From assembly GCA_021813765.1 (NCBI GenBank), contig JAKAJM010000016.1, positions 1 to 41,160 of the forward strand: a DNA stretch of 41,160 bases, written 5' to 3'. Of this stretch, positions 16,501-24,068 are shown piece by piece. Under the pieces are notes generated by a model, which searched no databases, was not told the DNA's origin, and worked only from the letters and a program-made list of their open reading frames with translations. This DNA is from Nitrospirota bacterium. Lineage in GTDB: Bacteria > Nitrospirota > Thermodesulfovibrionia > Thermodesulfovibrionales > JdFR-88. The first letter of the stretch is position 1. Every line of letters starts with the position of its first letter. A program made the translations under genes and the position numbers.

Positions 16501-16793
16501 TTGCGGCCCGTGGAAAAGTCAAAAATGCCCTGCTCCGGCTCACCATGAAAGCCGGAAAACATCTTCAGCAGCGCGGGCAATGGGAAATGGCCGCCCGGAA
16601 GTACGAAAAAGCGCTGGAGCTGGACAACCTGGTCGAAGAGCTCTATCAGGACCTGATGCTGTGCCAGATAAACCTTGGAAGGCGCGCCCAGGCCGCCAGG
16701 ACGTACAGGCAATGCAAAAAGGCGCTCCGGGCGTCCCTGGGCATCGATACTTCCCCCGCTACGGACAACATTTACAAAAAAATAAATATTTAA
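13542..16793 (+). CDS. STAND-type ATPase with TPR region and C-terminal winged-helix/BTAD domain (transcriptional regulator)
   Basis: A 1083-residue MalT/AfsR-like regulator. Residues about 15-300 are the ATPase, with Walker A GPAGAGKTT, Walker B-like HVLVFDN and a sensor-like LISRCEPPPR. About 320-800 are helical TPR-type repeats. About 815-900 is an OmpR-like winged helix (VHTLGEFRIELGG, KPLALLKMLIALGQ, ITDLLWPEAEGDLAHKSF), and about 940-1083 a bacterial transcriptional activation domain. In AfsR/SARP proteins the winged helix and BTAD are N-terminal; here they are C-terminal, as LuxR is in MalT. I chose ATG 13542, 6 bases after GGAGG; ATG 13539 is the alternative. It is divergent from fdn, so it may control formate genes or the downstream block. 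Effector unknown. Confidence 0.85.
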   Translation: MTGPEQPSKITSPVISGVFKREELFRSLDSMRDRPAVWISGPAGAGKTTLAASYLSFLKIPHTWYQMDRTDEDPATFFYYMGLAAKRLPGRSRKALPLFTAEYAGGLPAFTSGYFEALFGRLKPPHVLVFDNSQEAMQSTSIQEIIARAVLLAPAGIQCLLISRCEPPPRLVYMLANRRMEHIGWEAIKFSLAESEAFINAYGKKKVSVDAILELHEKTQGWAAGLSLLLQEMKMAGTPEGLSSVRPENIFDYFAGEILEKMEGSTVEFLLKASSLPKIPERLAGKLTGLETAGKILSRLSRSNYFIERRNTPPVYQFHPLFREFLASRAAETYSKEDIFAMKRASAALLEEAGETGDAAELWMECEDWAALSRVILKNAQTLLTQGRIQTLNGWISKIPGEMLEGSPWLLYWSGICLMGTDTSRARGHLEKAFRTFVSGENTGCLSGEDMAGALLCWSFIVDSYLYEWDDFSDLGGWIDRLYSLMAAADFKFPSSQIEARVSASMTCAMVSTRPWHPDAEKWAEKALVLAKNHGDPACQIQTLNFAAYFYGWRGDFNKSLLLTEEFRTAASRSDVSPLFKISWLSLSAVNNLFLTPSPARALDEITLAHEISRAAGIKVMNHFIVVGAFAALANGDFKKADEILKGKERANIQGRIGLSHFLFVLAYREFLAGNLVQASAHAEAALKYAAGAKYPYASALCHFGSAQIKHSMGLHEQADAHIRAALELSAGSKIFDFMCISARAQFCFDKGEYGQGLEYLREGFRIGRERNYPGFIWWWDPPAMAGLCAKALEAEIEPHYARELVLKRGLTDYAGPVEVENWPWPVKVHTLGEFRIELGGHTLEPHGKPQQKPLALLKMLIALGQRDIPEGKITDLLWPEAEGDLAHKSFEMTCARLRGMIGAKAVQVRGGLVTLGERHCWTDLRAITRIISGAETWWRKAGLKEKKPSTAMDVCGLETAMDLTEKALALYKGDFLPADPGQAWAIAARGKVKNALLRLTMKAGKHLQQRGQWEMAARKYEKALELDNLVEELYQDLMLCQINLGRRAQAARTYRQCKKALRASLGIDTSPATDNIYKKINI

Positions 16794-16864
16794 CCTGGCC
16801 GGAGCATGCATTTCTTCCAAACAGACGACAGCACTCTTCCTCCCATCTCACAGACGGCCACATT

Positions 16865-16898
16865 TGTGGGTCATCTGTGGGTACCCACATTATAAAAT
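16865..16898 (+). promoter_or_regulatory. SARP-like heptamer repeats with -10 box
   Basis: TGTGGGT occurs at 16865-16871 and 16876-16882, a 4-bp spacer and 11-bp period. The second copy is 8 bases from TATAAAAT (16891-16898). Heptamer repeats one helical turn apart, the last about 8 bp from the -10, are the known operator layout of SARP-type (winged helix plus BTAD) activators. The second heptamer also forms a perfect 14-bp palindrome with ACCCACA (16876-16889), so a dimeric repressor site is the alternative. Confidence 0.55.
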
Positions 16899-17054
16899 CC
16901 GCTAAAAAACAAAACAAAAACTGTTGACCGCCAAAAGCCGGGGAGCCAAATAATGATTGGGCAGCGATTTATGCGAAGCGCACATCAGGAAACCGGATGG
17001 GAAAAAATCCTTTCCACCCAGTTCTTTTGCTCTTTGGAGGGAAGGAGGCGCTAG

Positions 17055-17240
17055 CTGGAAAGCTACATAATACACATTTACAGGCGGGACGGATCGGACG
17101 CAGAGGTCATCTCCGGGCTTATGGAGGGCTTCGGCTTGAAAAAACCCGCCGTTTTTTCAAGTATCCACGAGCTTTCCGAGATATTAAAGAAACCGCATGC
17201 ACCGGCCCGGCATCCAAAAAAACAGGCCCGTGAAAAATAA
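17055..17240 (+). CDS. Small hypothetical protein, apparent CTG start
   Basis: A 61-residue frame beginning SYIIHIYRRDG and containing AEVISGLMEGFGLKKPAVF and SSIHELSEILKK, ending in a Lys/Arg-rich tail. It resembles small proteins of the pattern 'YIVRIYRRD...GxVE..G...F.s.eELweIL'; I recall this type from related anaerobes but cannot name a family. There is no ATG, GTG or TTG at its head: a TAG immediately precedes CTG 17055, and AAGGAGG lies 6 bases before that CTG. I therefore read CTG as the start. Codon use is like its neighbours. It lies between the heptamer promoter and the lipoprotein gene, probably in the same transcript. Function unknown. Confidence 0.6.
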   Translation: MESYIIHIYRRDGSDAEVISGLMEGFGLKKPAVFSSIHELSEILKKPHAPARHPKKQAREK

Positions 17241-17291
17241 GGATTTCCCAAAAAATCTTTAAAGGCGGGGTATCCGCCCTGGGAGGAAAAC

Positions 17292-20200
17292 ATGAAGACA
17301 AAATTTGATGGAATCAAAAAAGCATTGATCTGGCTTATATTGCCGGTCCTTCTGCTCTCTTTTGCGGGCTGCGGGGGCGGAGGAGGAGGCGGCACGGCCG
17401 CCATAAGCGGCAAGGTGATTGACGGCCCTGTCGCAAACGCATCCATAACGGTCTACCAGGTTACCTCCAGCGGCTTCGTCAAAGTGGGCACTGGCTCAAC
17501 CGGAGCGGATGGCAGCTTCTCCTTAAGCATTCCCAATTACAATTCTTCAGACTACTACATACTTTTTGTCACAGGCGGCACATTCGACAACAACGGCAGC
17601 AGCACAGGCGCGCCGGACATGGTGGGGTTTCTTGCCCCCGGGGCTTCGCACCAGGTATTCATAACACCGGTTACCACGCTCATCGGCCAGATGCTGTTTT
17701 CAAACGGGGCTCTGAACCAAAACCTCAATTCCACGCAGGTCGAGGCCGCCCTCAACCAGATGCTTTCACTGCTGGGCCAGATATTCCAGGCACTTTCAGG
17801 CAACAGCCTGAACGGAATATCCTCCGCCAACCCTGCCGGGCAGACCAATCTTGAGCAGCTTATGGCGGAGCTGAACAGCATACTGCAGGAGCTTGCAAAC
17901 GATGTCTCGGGCCAATCCGGGGAAAGCTACAGCCAGGCGCTCAAAGACCTGGGCAACTATATCGGCAAAAATCCGTCCAATTTCGGCAAAGAGCTGGGAG
18001 GGGCCGCATCAGACGGGGGCAATTTCTCCTTTTCCAATTTCACCTTCACGGGAGGCAGCGGCGGCACGATAAACATCTCCGGCACCCTGGACAATAACGG
18101 CCAGTCGAACCTGCAAAATCTGGAAAAGCAGCCGCTTTCCTCCGGGATATCCAATATACCGGCCACGTTTTCCATCACCCCCGGCTTCTCGGTCTGGGTT
18201 GTGGACAAGCCGGCAACTCCCGGGACGGCAGGTTCTGTTACGAAGCTTGACTCGTCGGGCAACAAGATAGGCACTTATACCGTGGGCAATGATCCTGACT
18301 CCATCGCCATAGACAAATCAGGCAACGTATGGGTGGCGGGAGACGCGGTTGTCACCGAGCTTGACTCGTCGGGCAATCATCTGCAGACCTGCAGTCTAAA
18401 CACCGGGGACGGAAGCGCGTACATGGACTCGCTGGACTCAAATTACGTTGCCGCAGACTCTTCCGGAAACATCTGGGTCACCGACGAATTCGGATACACG
18501 TACGGCCTGGTAAGCACAACCGACTGGCTGCCCTATGGAAACAGTATGGTGGCAAGCCATAATACGGATTATGATTGGCATGGCGCCATTGTCGAGCTTA
18601 ACCCCTCTGACTGTTCAATAGAAAAGAAGATCGACCTGCATACCTTGACCAATGGCAAAACGGAAAGTCCCGGCCCCATAGCAATAGACCCTGCGGGAAA
18701 TATCTGGGTCATCGGCGTTGCCGGGCCTTCCTATACGGGAAGCTATTTAACGGGATTAACCCCTTCGGGTTCGCTTCTGTATGGGCCCTTCAGCGGCAGC
18801 CAGCTGTCCGCAGTTGCCGTTGACACCTCCGGAAACGTCTGGGACATGGACAATAGCGACGGCGTAAAGGCCCCGGCGGGCGTGGGCGAATTCAATGCAA
18901 CGTCCAAGACATATTCCGAATTTAATGCCGGATACGGGCCGGATACAGTTGCAATTGACGCCTCAGGCGATGTCTGGACCGGCGGCGATGCAGGCACGTA
19001 TGCCATCAAATGGAGTCCTTCGGGTTCCCAGATAAATGATTACAATATGGGATACTACGCGCTGCCATCCCAGGGGACTATAGCCTTTGACCCCTCGGGA
19101 GACGCCTGGGTCGTTCCCGGCAACGGGGTGGGCGGGGTAATCGTGATATATCCGTCAACCGGCCAGCAGGCGGTCTATAGCGTGACAAGCCCGGTGGCCA
19201 TCGCCATAAGCGTAAACGCCCCGAACAACAACAGCGGCTCCGGCAACCCCCCGGGCAACGGCTCCGGCACACAGTCCGGCGGCGGGTCTTCCGGTAATTC
19301 CGGCTCATCCGGCCAGTTCATTGCATGGGCGGGCTCCAACATACTTGATTCAACCGACGGGTCGCACTGGAGCCTTGTTTATAACGGATCAAGCAGCTCT
19401 GCGAAATTTACGGGCGCCGCATATGGAGACGGCAACTTCGTTGTGGCAGGGGTTGCCGGCAAAGGGGCGATCCTTGCCTCCCCGGACGGTCAGAACTGGA
19501 CCCAGGCCTATACTTCTTCAGGCAGCGAGCCGGTCGATGGCCTGGCTTTTGACAATAGCACGGGCACGTTCATGGCGATAGACCAGTACGCGGACCAGTA
19601 TTATGTGTCAAAAGACGGCTCCAGCTGGAGCGCATACTCCGGCAATACCCACGGCGGAGACGTCTACAGCATCGCCGGGGCCGCTTTTGGAAACGGAGTT
19701 TACACGGTAGCGGAGGTCGGCTCGATGGGGGGGTACATCGACAGCTATGACGGGACAACATGGCACTCCCAGGCTGTCTCTTTCACCCCCTCCGCCGCCG
19801 TTTATACAAACGGCTATTTCTTCGTTTCGGGCAATGGCGAATATGCTTACTCCGGCAACGGCACCACCTGGACATCCGTATCACAGGCCGGGACGGAGTA
19901 TTCCACGCCGGCTTATGGCAGCGGCGTATATGTGATGCCGGACGAGCAGAGCCCGGCCTGCTCCATCTCGTACTCCACAAATGGGACCAGTTGGACTTCA
20001 TCATATAGCAGCGCCAGTTTCAACTGTTCAAGCGGAGGGGCCTATTTTGCGAACAGCAACTTTTTGGTAACGGGCTCCGGAGTCCTCACCTCCGCTGACG
20101 GCAAGAGCTGGAGCACGGCTTCAATCGATACGAGCTCCGGCTTTAGCTACTCCGGCGTCGTCTACGGAAAGGGAGTGTACGTTGTGGCCGGCTTTAACAG

Positions 20201-20315
20201 CGTTAGCTACGCAGGCGCCATTTTCGATTCCACGGACGGCTCTGCATGGACCAACGTTTACAGCCCGGGGTCTTTGGGCGGGTTTGGAAGCGGCATCGGC
20301 GTCATATTCCATTAA
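17292..20315 (+). CDS. Secreted lipoprotein with two predicted beta-propellers
   Basis: A 1007-residue lipoprotein. The signal peptide has the lipobox-like LSFAGC (Cys near residue 27) followed by a Gly run. About 36-85 is a carboxypeptidase-regulatory-like fold (AAISGKVIDGPVANASITVY). About 300-650 holds NHL/Vgb-like repeats: SIAIDKSGNVWVAGD, VAADSSGNIWVTDE, IAIDPAGNIWVIG, VAVDTSGNVWDMD, VAIDASGDVWTGG and IAFDPSGDAWVVPG. A Gly/Ser linker leads to about 675-1007, BNR-like repeats (AAYGDGNFVVAG, ASPDGQNWTQ, TYSGNGTTWTS-like). It probably works outside the cell or on its outer face. No catalytic motif was found. GGGAGG precedes the ATG, with a small hairpin (GGCGG/CCGCC, 17264-17278) just before it. 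The role is not known. Confidence 0.82.
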   Translation: MKTKFDGIKKALIWLILPVLLLSFAGCGGGGGGGTAAISGKVIDGPVANASITVYQVTSSGFVKVGTGSTGADGSFSLSIPNYNSSDYYILFVTGGTFDNNGSSTGAPDMVGFLAPGASHQVFITPVTTLIGQMLFSNGALNQNLNSTQVEAALNQMLSLLGQIFQALSGNSLNGISSANPAGQTNLEQLMAELNSILQELANDVSGQSGESYSQALKDLGNYIGKNPSNFGKELGGAASDGGNFSFSNFTFTGGSGGTINISGTLDNNGQSNLQNLEKQPLSSGISNIPATFSITPGFSVWVVDKPATPGTAGSVTKLDSSGNKIGTYTVGNDPDSIAIDKSGNVWVAGDAVVTELDSSGNHLQTCSLNTGDGSAYMDSLDSNYVAADSSGNIWVTDEFGYTYGLVSTTDWLPYGNSMVASHNTDYDWHGAIVELNPSDCSIEKKIDLHTLTNGKTESPGPIAIDPAGNIWVIGVAGPSYTGSYLTGLTPSGSLLYGPFSGSQLSAVAVDTSGNVWDMDNSDGVKAPAGVGEFNATSKTYSEFNAGYGPDTVAIDASGDVWTGGDAGTYAIKWSPSGSQINDYNMGYYALPSQGTIAFDPSGDAWVVPGNGVGGVIVIYPSTGQQAVYSVTSPVAIAISVNAPNNNSGSGNPPGNGSGTQSGGGSSGNSGSSGQFIAWAGSNILDSTDGSHWSLVYNGSSSSAKFTGAAYGDGNFVVAGVAGKGAILASPDGQNWTQAYTSSGSEPVDGLAFDNSTGTFMAIDQYADQYYVSKDGSSWSAYSGNTHGGDVYSIAGAAFGNGVYTVAEVGSMGGYIDSYDGTTWHSQAVSFTPSAAVYTNGYFFVSGNGEYAYSGNGTTWTSVSQAGTEYSTPAYGSGVYVMPDEQSPACSISYSTNGTSWTSSYSSASFNCSSGGAYFANSNFLVTGSGVLTSADGKSWSTASIDTSSGFSYSGVVYGKGVYVVAGFNSVSYAGAIFDSTDGSAWTNVYSPGSLGGFGSGIGVIFH

Positions 20316-20348
20316 TGCCGGAATCCGGCCGCGGGATGGATCGGGAAA

Positions 20349-20373
20349 GGGGGTGCCGGCTGCCGGCACCCCC
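20349..20373. terminator. Hairpin between convergent genes
   Basis: GGGGGTGCCGGC (20349-20360) and GCCGGCACCCCC (20362-20373) are perfect 12-bp reverse complements around one T. It lies between the convergent lipoprotein and NuoF-like genes. The plus-strand tail TAAAATTT is only weakly T-rich and the minus-strand tail is TTTCCC, so it may be a weak bidirectional terminator. Confidence 0.7.
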
Positions 20374-20379
20374 TAAAAT

Positions 20380-22215
20380 TTATGTTGAAATGAGCTTCCT
20401 TTTTTTACCTTTTCCGTTTTTTTGATCCTTGCCCTTCCGGACGGCACCGAATTTGCAGACGTCGAAACAACCGCCGCATTTGATGCATATGCCCCGGTTT
20501 ATTGCATGGGGCTCCTTTTGCCTGCCGCTGATGGCGGCAACCGGGCAGGCCCTCATGCAGGCCCCGCAGCCTTTGCACAGATCCTTCCGTATGCGGAAGA
20601 CGCTGAGTGCCTTGCAGGCCTTTGCGGGACATTTTTTCTCCTGTATGTGGGCCTCGAACTCGCTCTTGAAATACTGGAGTGTGCTCAATACCGGGTTCGG
20701 CGCGGTCTGGCCGAGCCCGCAAAGGGAGGCCAGTTTTACATCCCTTGAAAGTCTCTCCAGAAGAGTCAGGTCGTCCTCTTTGCCTTCCCCTTTTGAAATG
20801 CGGTCCAGTATCTCGTAAAGCCTTTTTGTACCGATGCGGCAGGGCACGCATTTCCCGCAAGACTCCATCTGGGTGAAATTCAGGAAGTATTTCGCCACCT
20901 CCACCATGCAGTCGTCCTCATCCAGAACGATCATGCCGCCGGAGCCCATTATAGCCCCCAGTTTCATCAGATTTTCGTAGCAGACCTTTACGTCAAGCAG
21001 GTGCTCGGGTATGCAGCCGCCCGAGGGCCCGCCCATCTGCACCGCCTTGAACTTTTTGCCGCCCTCTATCCCTCCCCCTATTGAAAAGATTATCTCCCTC
21101 ATGCTCATCCCCATGGGGACCTCTATGAGGCCCGTGTTCCTTATCTTCCCGGTCAGCGCAAATACTTTCGTCCCCTTCGACCTTTCGGTGCCCATGGAGG
21201 AAAACCAGTCCGCCCCGCGCCTTATGATATAAGGGATGTTGGCAAGGGTCTCCACGTTGTTTATCACTGTAGGCCTTCCCCAGAGCCCGCCTGCCACGGG
21301 GAAGGGAGGTTTTGCCCTCGGCATGCCCCTCTGCCCCTCGATGCTTGCTATCAGTGCTGTTTCTTCGCCGCACACGAACGCTCCGGCCCCGAGCTTTATC
21401 TTGATGTCGAAATTGAGGCCCGTCCCCATGATATCCTTCCCGAGAAAACTTTTTTCCCGGGCCTGCCCGATGGCCTTCTTAAGGCGTTCAACAGCAAGCG
21501 GATATTCCGCCCTTATGTACACATAGCCCTCTTCCGCGCCGATGGCATATGCGGCCACGATCATGCCTTCCAGGACGGAGTGCGGGTTGCCCTCAAGGAC
21601 GGCACGGTCCATGAAAGCCCCCGGGTCCCCTTCATCTGCGTTGCAGATGATGTATTTCAGCCCGGGAGGCTGTTTTCTTGCCGCCTCCCATTTCAATCCG
21701 GTGGGGAAACCGGCGCCGCCCCTGCCCCTGAGGCCCGACCGCTTTACCTCCTCTATCACCTCTTCGGGGGTTATCCCGGCCAGCACCCGCCTGACCGCTT
21801 CGTACCCGCCCGCCTCAATGTAGGCGCCTATTTCTTCGGGGTCGATCTCGCCGCAATCGGAAAGGACCACCTTTACCTGCCTGTCATGGAAGGTGCGGTA
21901 ATCCTCATTAACCTCCCAGTCAGCAACGGGCACGCCCCCCATGATATGCTCCCGCACGATCCTGGCCACCATATGAGGTTTTACATACTGGTAAGTCGTC
22001 CTGCGCCCGTCCATTACCACGTCCACAAGGACGTCCCTCGAACAAAAACCCTTGCAGCCCACCTTGTGCCTTGTGCAGTTTTTTTCGAGCCTGGCCGAAA
22101 CGCCTGCGCGCTCCAGCTCGGCCCCGAACGCATCGAGCACCGCCGGGCCGCCGGCGGTGATGCCGACGGGGCCCATGCACACCTTTATTTCAATCTTTTC
22201 CACCTTGTTTTCCAT
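20380..22215 (-). CDS. NuoF/HndC-type NAD(P)H-binding flavoprotein with extra ferredoxin domain
   Basis: A 611-residue subunit of the NuoF/HoxF/HndC family. Order: a thioredoxin-like [2Fe-2S] domain (about 1-110; Cys in CMGP, NCTRHKVGCKGFC), the FMN and NAD(H) domain (GLRGRGGAGFPTGLKWE, ICNADEGDPGAFMDR, CGEETALIASIEGQRGMPR), SLBB (about 340-410), the NuoF [4Fe-4S] site (ESCGKCVPCRIGTKR...SLCGLGQ), and two C-terminal clusters (CKGCGACMRACP, CIKCGGCFDVCK). This layout is typical of electron-bifurcating hydrogenases and formate dehydrogenases, not of plain complex I. It overlaps the NuoE-like gene by 26 bases. No hydrogenase or formate dehydrogenase catalytic gene is adjacent, so its partner is unknown. 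The Lys-rich tail is unusual. Confidence 0.9.
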   Translation of the reverse strand: MENKVEKIEIKVCMGPVGITAGGPAVLDAFGAELERAGVSARLEKNCTRHKVGCKGFCSRDVLVDVVMDGRRTTYQYVKPHMVARIVREHIMGGVPVADWEVNEDYRTFHDRQVKVVLSDCGEIDPEEIGAYIEAGGYEAVRRVLAGITPEEVIEEVKRSGLRGRGGAGFPTGLKWEAARKQPPGLKYIICNADEGDPGAFMDRAVLEGNPHSVLEGMIVAAYAIGAEEGYVYIRAEYPLAVERLKKAIGQAREKSFLGKDIMGTGLNFDIKIKLGAGAFVCGEETALIASIEGQRGMPRAKPPFPVAGGLWGRPTVINNVETLANIPYIIRRGADWFSSMGTERSKGTKVFALTGKIRNTGLIEVPMGMSMREIIFSIGGGIEGGKKFKAVQMGGPSGGCIPEHLLDVKVCYENLMKLGAIMGSGGMIVLDEDDCMVEVAKYFLNFTQMESCGKCVPCRIGTKRLYEILDRISKGEGKEDDLTLLERLSRDVKLASLCGLGQTAPNPVLSTLQYFKSEFEAHIQEKKCPAKACKALSVFRIRKDLCKGCGACMRACPVAAISGRQKEPHAINRGICIKCGGCFDVCKFGAVRKGKDQKNGKGKKRKLIST

Positions 22216-22714
22216 CCTTCGCGCCCCTTAGTCTCTTTACCTCTTTTGCCACCGTGTCCGCATTCGTTTTCCCGTGGACGGTCCTGTTTATGATAATGAC
22301 CGGAGCGATGGAGCATGCCCCCACACAGTTCACCTTCTCCAGGGTGAAATTCTGGTCCGCGGAGGTCTCCCGCCCCTCTGGGATCCCAAGCTCTCTGCCC
22401 AGTACGCTTATGAGGTTCTCGGAGCCCTTTACGTGGCAGGCCGTCCCGCAACAGACGGTTATTATATTTTTACCCCTGGGGCTGAAATGGAACTGGGAAT
22501 AGAAAGTGGCCACACCGTAAAAATGGCTCGCCGGCAGTTCCATCCTGGCCGCGACAAAATTGATGCAGTCCTCCGGAATATAGCCGAACACGTCCTGTAT
22601 CTCCTGGAGTATGGAAATAACGGCGCCTTTTTCCTTCCGGTGCCGCGCGCAGATATCCTCCAGTTCCCCTACGTCCGCGCCGCCAAGTTTTTCCTGTTTT
22701 CCTGTCTTTTGCAT
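22190..22714 (-). CDS. NuoE/HndA-type thioredoxin-like [2Fe-2S] subunit
   Basis: A 174-residue protein of the NuoE family. After a helical N-terminus (GAVISILQEIQDVFGYIPED) comes the thioredoxin-like [2Fe-2S] domain, whose ligands are the two Cys of CCGTACHVKG and the two of NCVGACSIAP. It forms a pair with the overlapping NuoF-like subunit, taking NAD(P)H electrons. I start at ATG 22714, behind AAAGGAG; a longer TTG-initiated frame from 22768 has no good ribosome site. Confidence 0.92.
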   Translation of the reverse strand: MQKTGKQEKLGGADVGELEDICARHRKEKGAVISILQEIQDVFGYIPEDCINFVAARMELPASHFYGVATFYSQFHFSPRGKNIITVCCGTACHVKGSENLISVLGRELGIPEGRETSADQNFTLEKVNCVGACSIAPVIIINRTVHGKTNADTVAKEVKRLRGAKDGKQGGKD

Positions 22715-23148
22715 TTTGCCAAAAAACTCCTTTGATCGTTCAGCGCTCCGGCCGCCGTTTTCAGCCAAAAAGACCGCTCAACCCCGCCCGGGATAGGGAA
22801 AAAACAAAAACATTTTCATCCGAAGGCTGCCTCAAAATGCAAGGCTCGCCCGGCAGGCTTTTTCTTTTCCCAGGTCCCGTTTCCATGGAAATATTTAGAA
22901 AACCGGAGGGCACATTCATGTTCTTTTTCTTTCTGGCTGGCGCCAGCACAAACATCTACGGCGGGGGAATTTTTTTGCACAAAGGATGGAAGTTTGCGGT
23001 CTTAGTCTGTCCGTCTAAATTACCTCTTGAGCACTCATGCTTAAAGCCTTTATGCCTTGTTCCATTTTAACATTTAGGCAGACCGGAATGCATCACCGCA
23101 AACGGGACTCTCATCGCATGAACCCTGCGAAGGCTTACCGCCATCAGA
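22715..23148. other. Gene-free stretch between nuoE-like and cupin genes
   Basis: 434 bases with no frame I would call a gene, no clear terminator and no RNA gene. It must hold the promoter of the NuoE/F pair, but I could not pick a convincing -35/-10. Confidence 0.5.
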
Positions 23149-23607
23149 TCATTTACGCTTTTTCCCCGGGAGCGGTCCGGACAGCCTGATCACATACGGC
23201 TTGCCGGCCTCGCCGGTATAAAAAACAATGAGGTGCGCCGGCGTTTCCCCGGTATTCAGGCCATCATGAGGCGTGTTCAAGGGCTCGATGATCACGTCAC
23301 CTGCCTTAAAGCGGCGCGGCTTCCCTTCCGCCATTTTTACTTCCAGCGTCCCGGACAGGACATAGGCGTACACAGGCACCGGATGGAAATGCCACCCCGT
23401 TTCCGTCCCTGGCGGCAATACAACGTCCAGGACGGTTATTTCAGGATTTTTTGTTTTCAAATACCGGATGGGCTGCCCGTTTTCAGCTTTATTTGACTTT
23501 AGAAGGACTTTAACCCGGACGGCGCTGTCATAACCGGTTGAACGCGCCAGCCCGGAGGAAACAAATAAAAAAAGTGACAGGCATGACGGTATCCAAATTC
23601 TTTTCAT
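23149..23607 (-). CDS. Secreted cupin-domain protein
   Basis: A 152-residue exported single-cupin protein. The signal peptide covers about residues 1-21 (IPSCLSLFLFVSSGLA). The cupin motif 1 is PPGTETGWHFHPVPVYAYVLSG (two His and a Glu-like position for metal binding) and motif 2 is GDVIIEPLNTPHDGLNTG. Such proteins bind a metal in a beta barrel; the substrate cannot be told from sequence. It is a single gene, not obviously linked to its neighbours. Confidence 0.85.
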   Translation of the reverse strand: MKRIWIPSCLSLFLFVSSGLARSTGYDSAVRVKVLLKSNKAENGQPIRYLKTKNPEITVLDVVLPPGTETGWHFHPVPVYAYVLSGTLEVKMAEGKPRRFKAGDVIIEPLNTPHDGLNTGETPAHLIVFYTGEAGKPYVIRLSGPLPGKKRK

Positions 23608-23707
23608 GCGCCACCTCCTGGGGGCAATTCCTTTTTTTTAAAAACCCTGGCTCACACCTCTACTATTTTTGCAGCGCCGGAAAAAAATACTGCCGCCACC
23701 CCGAAAC

Positions 23708-23785
23708 TTTTTTCGTGATGCCGCCTTTTATGCGAGGTTTTTTGTCTTTTGTGGTTTTTTGTTTAAAGCGGCTTTTTTCTTTTTT
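23708..23785. other. Phased A/T-tract region upstream of the cupin gene
   Basis: Seven T-runs of four to six bases lie at roughly helical spacing (near 23710, 23727, 23740, 23748, 23757, 23775, 23782). Phased A-tracts bend DNA and can act as UP elements; here they lie 100-180 bp upstream of the cupin start. The rest of 23608-23940 shows nothing else. Confidence 0.35.
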
Positions 23786-23960
23786 GGACGATCGGCCGTC
23801 TGGCTCTGAGCCCAAACATTGCCAATATGCCCCTTATGATTAAATTATAGTCTTCCTGGATTGCCTTTCTTTTCAGGGATAGCGCTCCTTGCCTTGGCCT
23901 TCGGAGAGGAGAGTTTCAATATTTTTTAACTAATTATAAGGTTGTCTAAAATTCAAAATT

Positions 23961-23987
23961 TAAGAAATCTTATAACAATTCCGATAA
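23961..23987 (+). promoter_or_regulatory. Sigma-28 (FliA-type) promoter of the chemoreceptor gene
   Basis: TAAGAAAT (23961-23968), 11 bases, then TCCGATAA (23980-23987). The consensus is TAAAGTTT-N11-GCCGATAA, so the -10 matches at 7 of 8 and the spacing is exact. It lies about 80 bases upstream of the chemoreceptor start, the expected class of target for FliA. Confidence 0.65.
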
Positions 23988-24068
23988 TAGATAAAGAGTA
24001 ATAAATGCAGCACGGAAAACTTGGGAGACTTGAAAATTTTTTCCGGGAGGGAAATGGGAGAAAATGTC

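Noticed and set aside
17160-17291. Possible cyclic di-GMP riboswitch upstream of the lipoprotein
   Set aside because: A GGCGG/CCGCC hairpin is present but the conserved GEMM core and tetraloop-receptor elements are not seen, and the stretch is occupied by the small coding frame.
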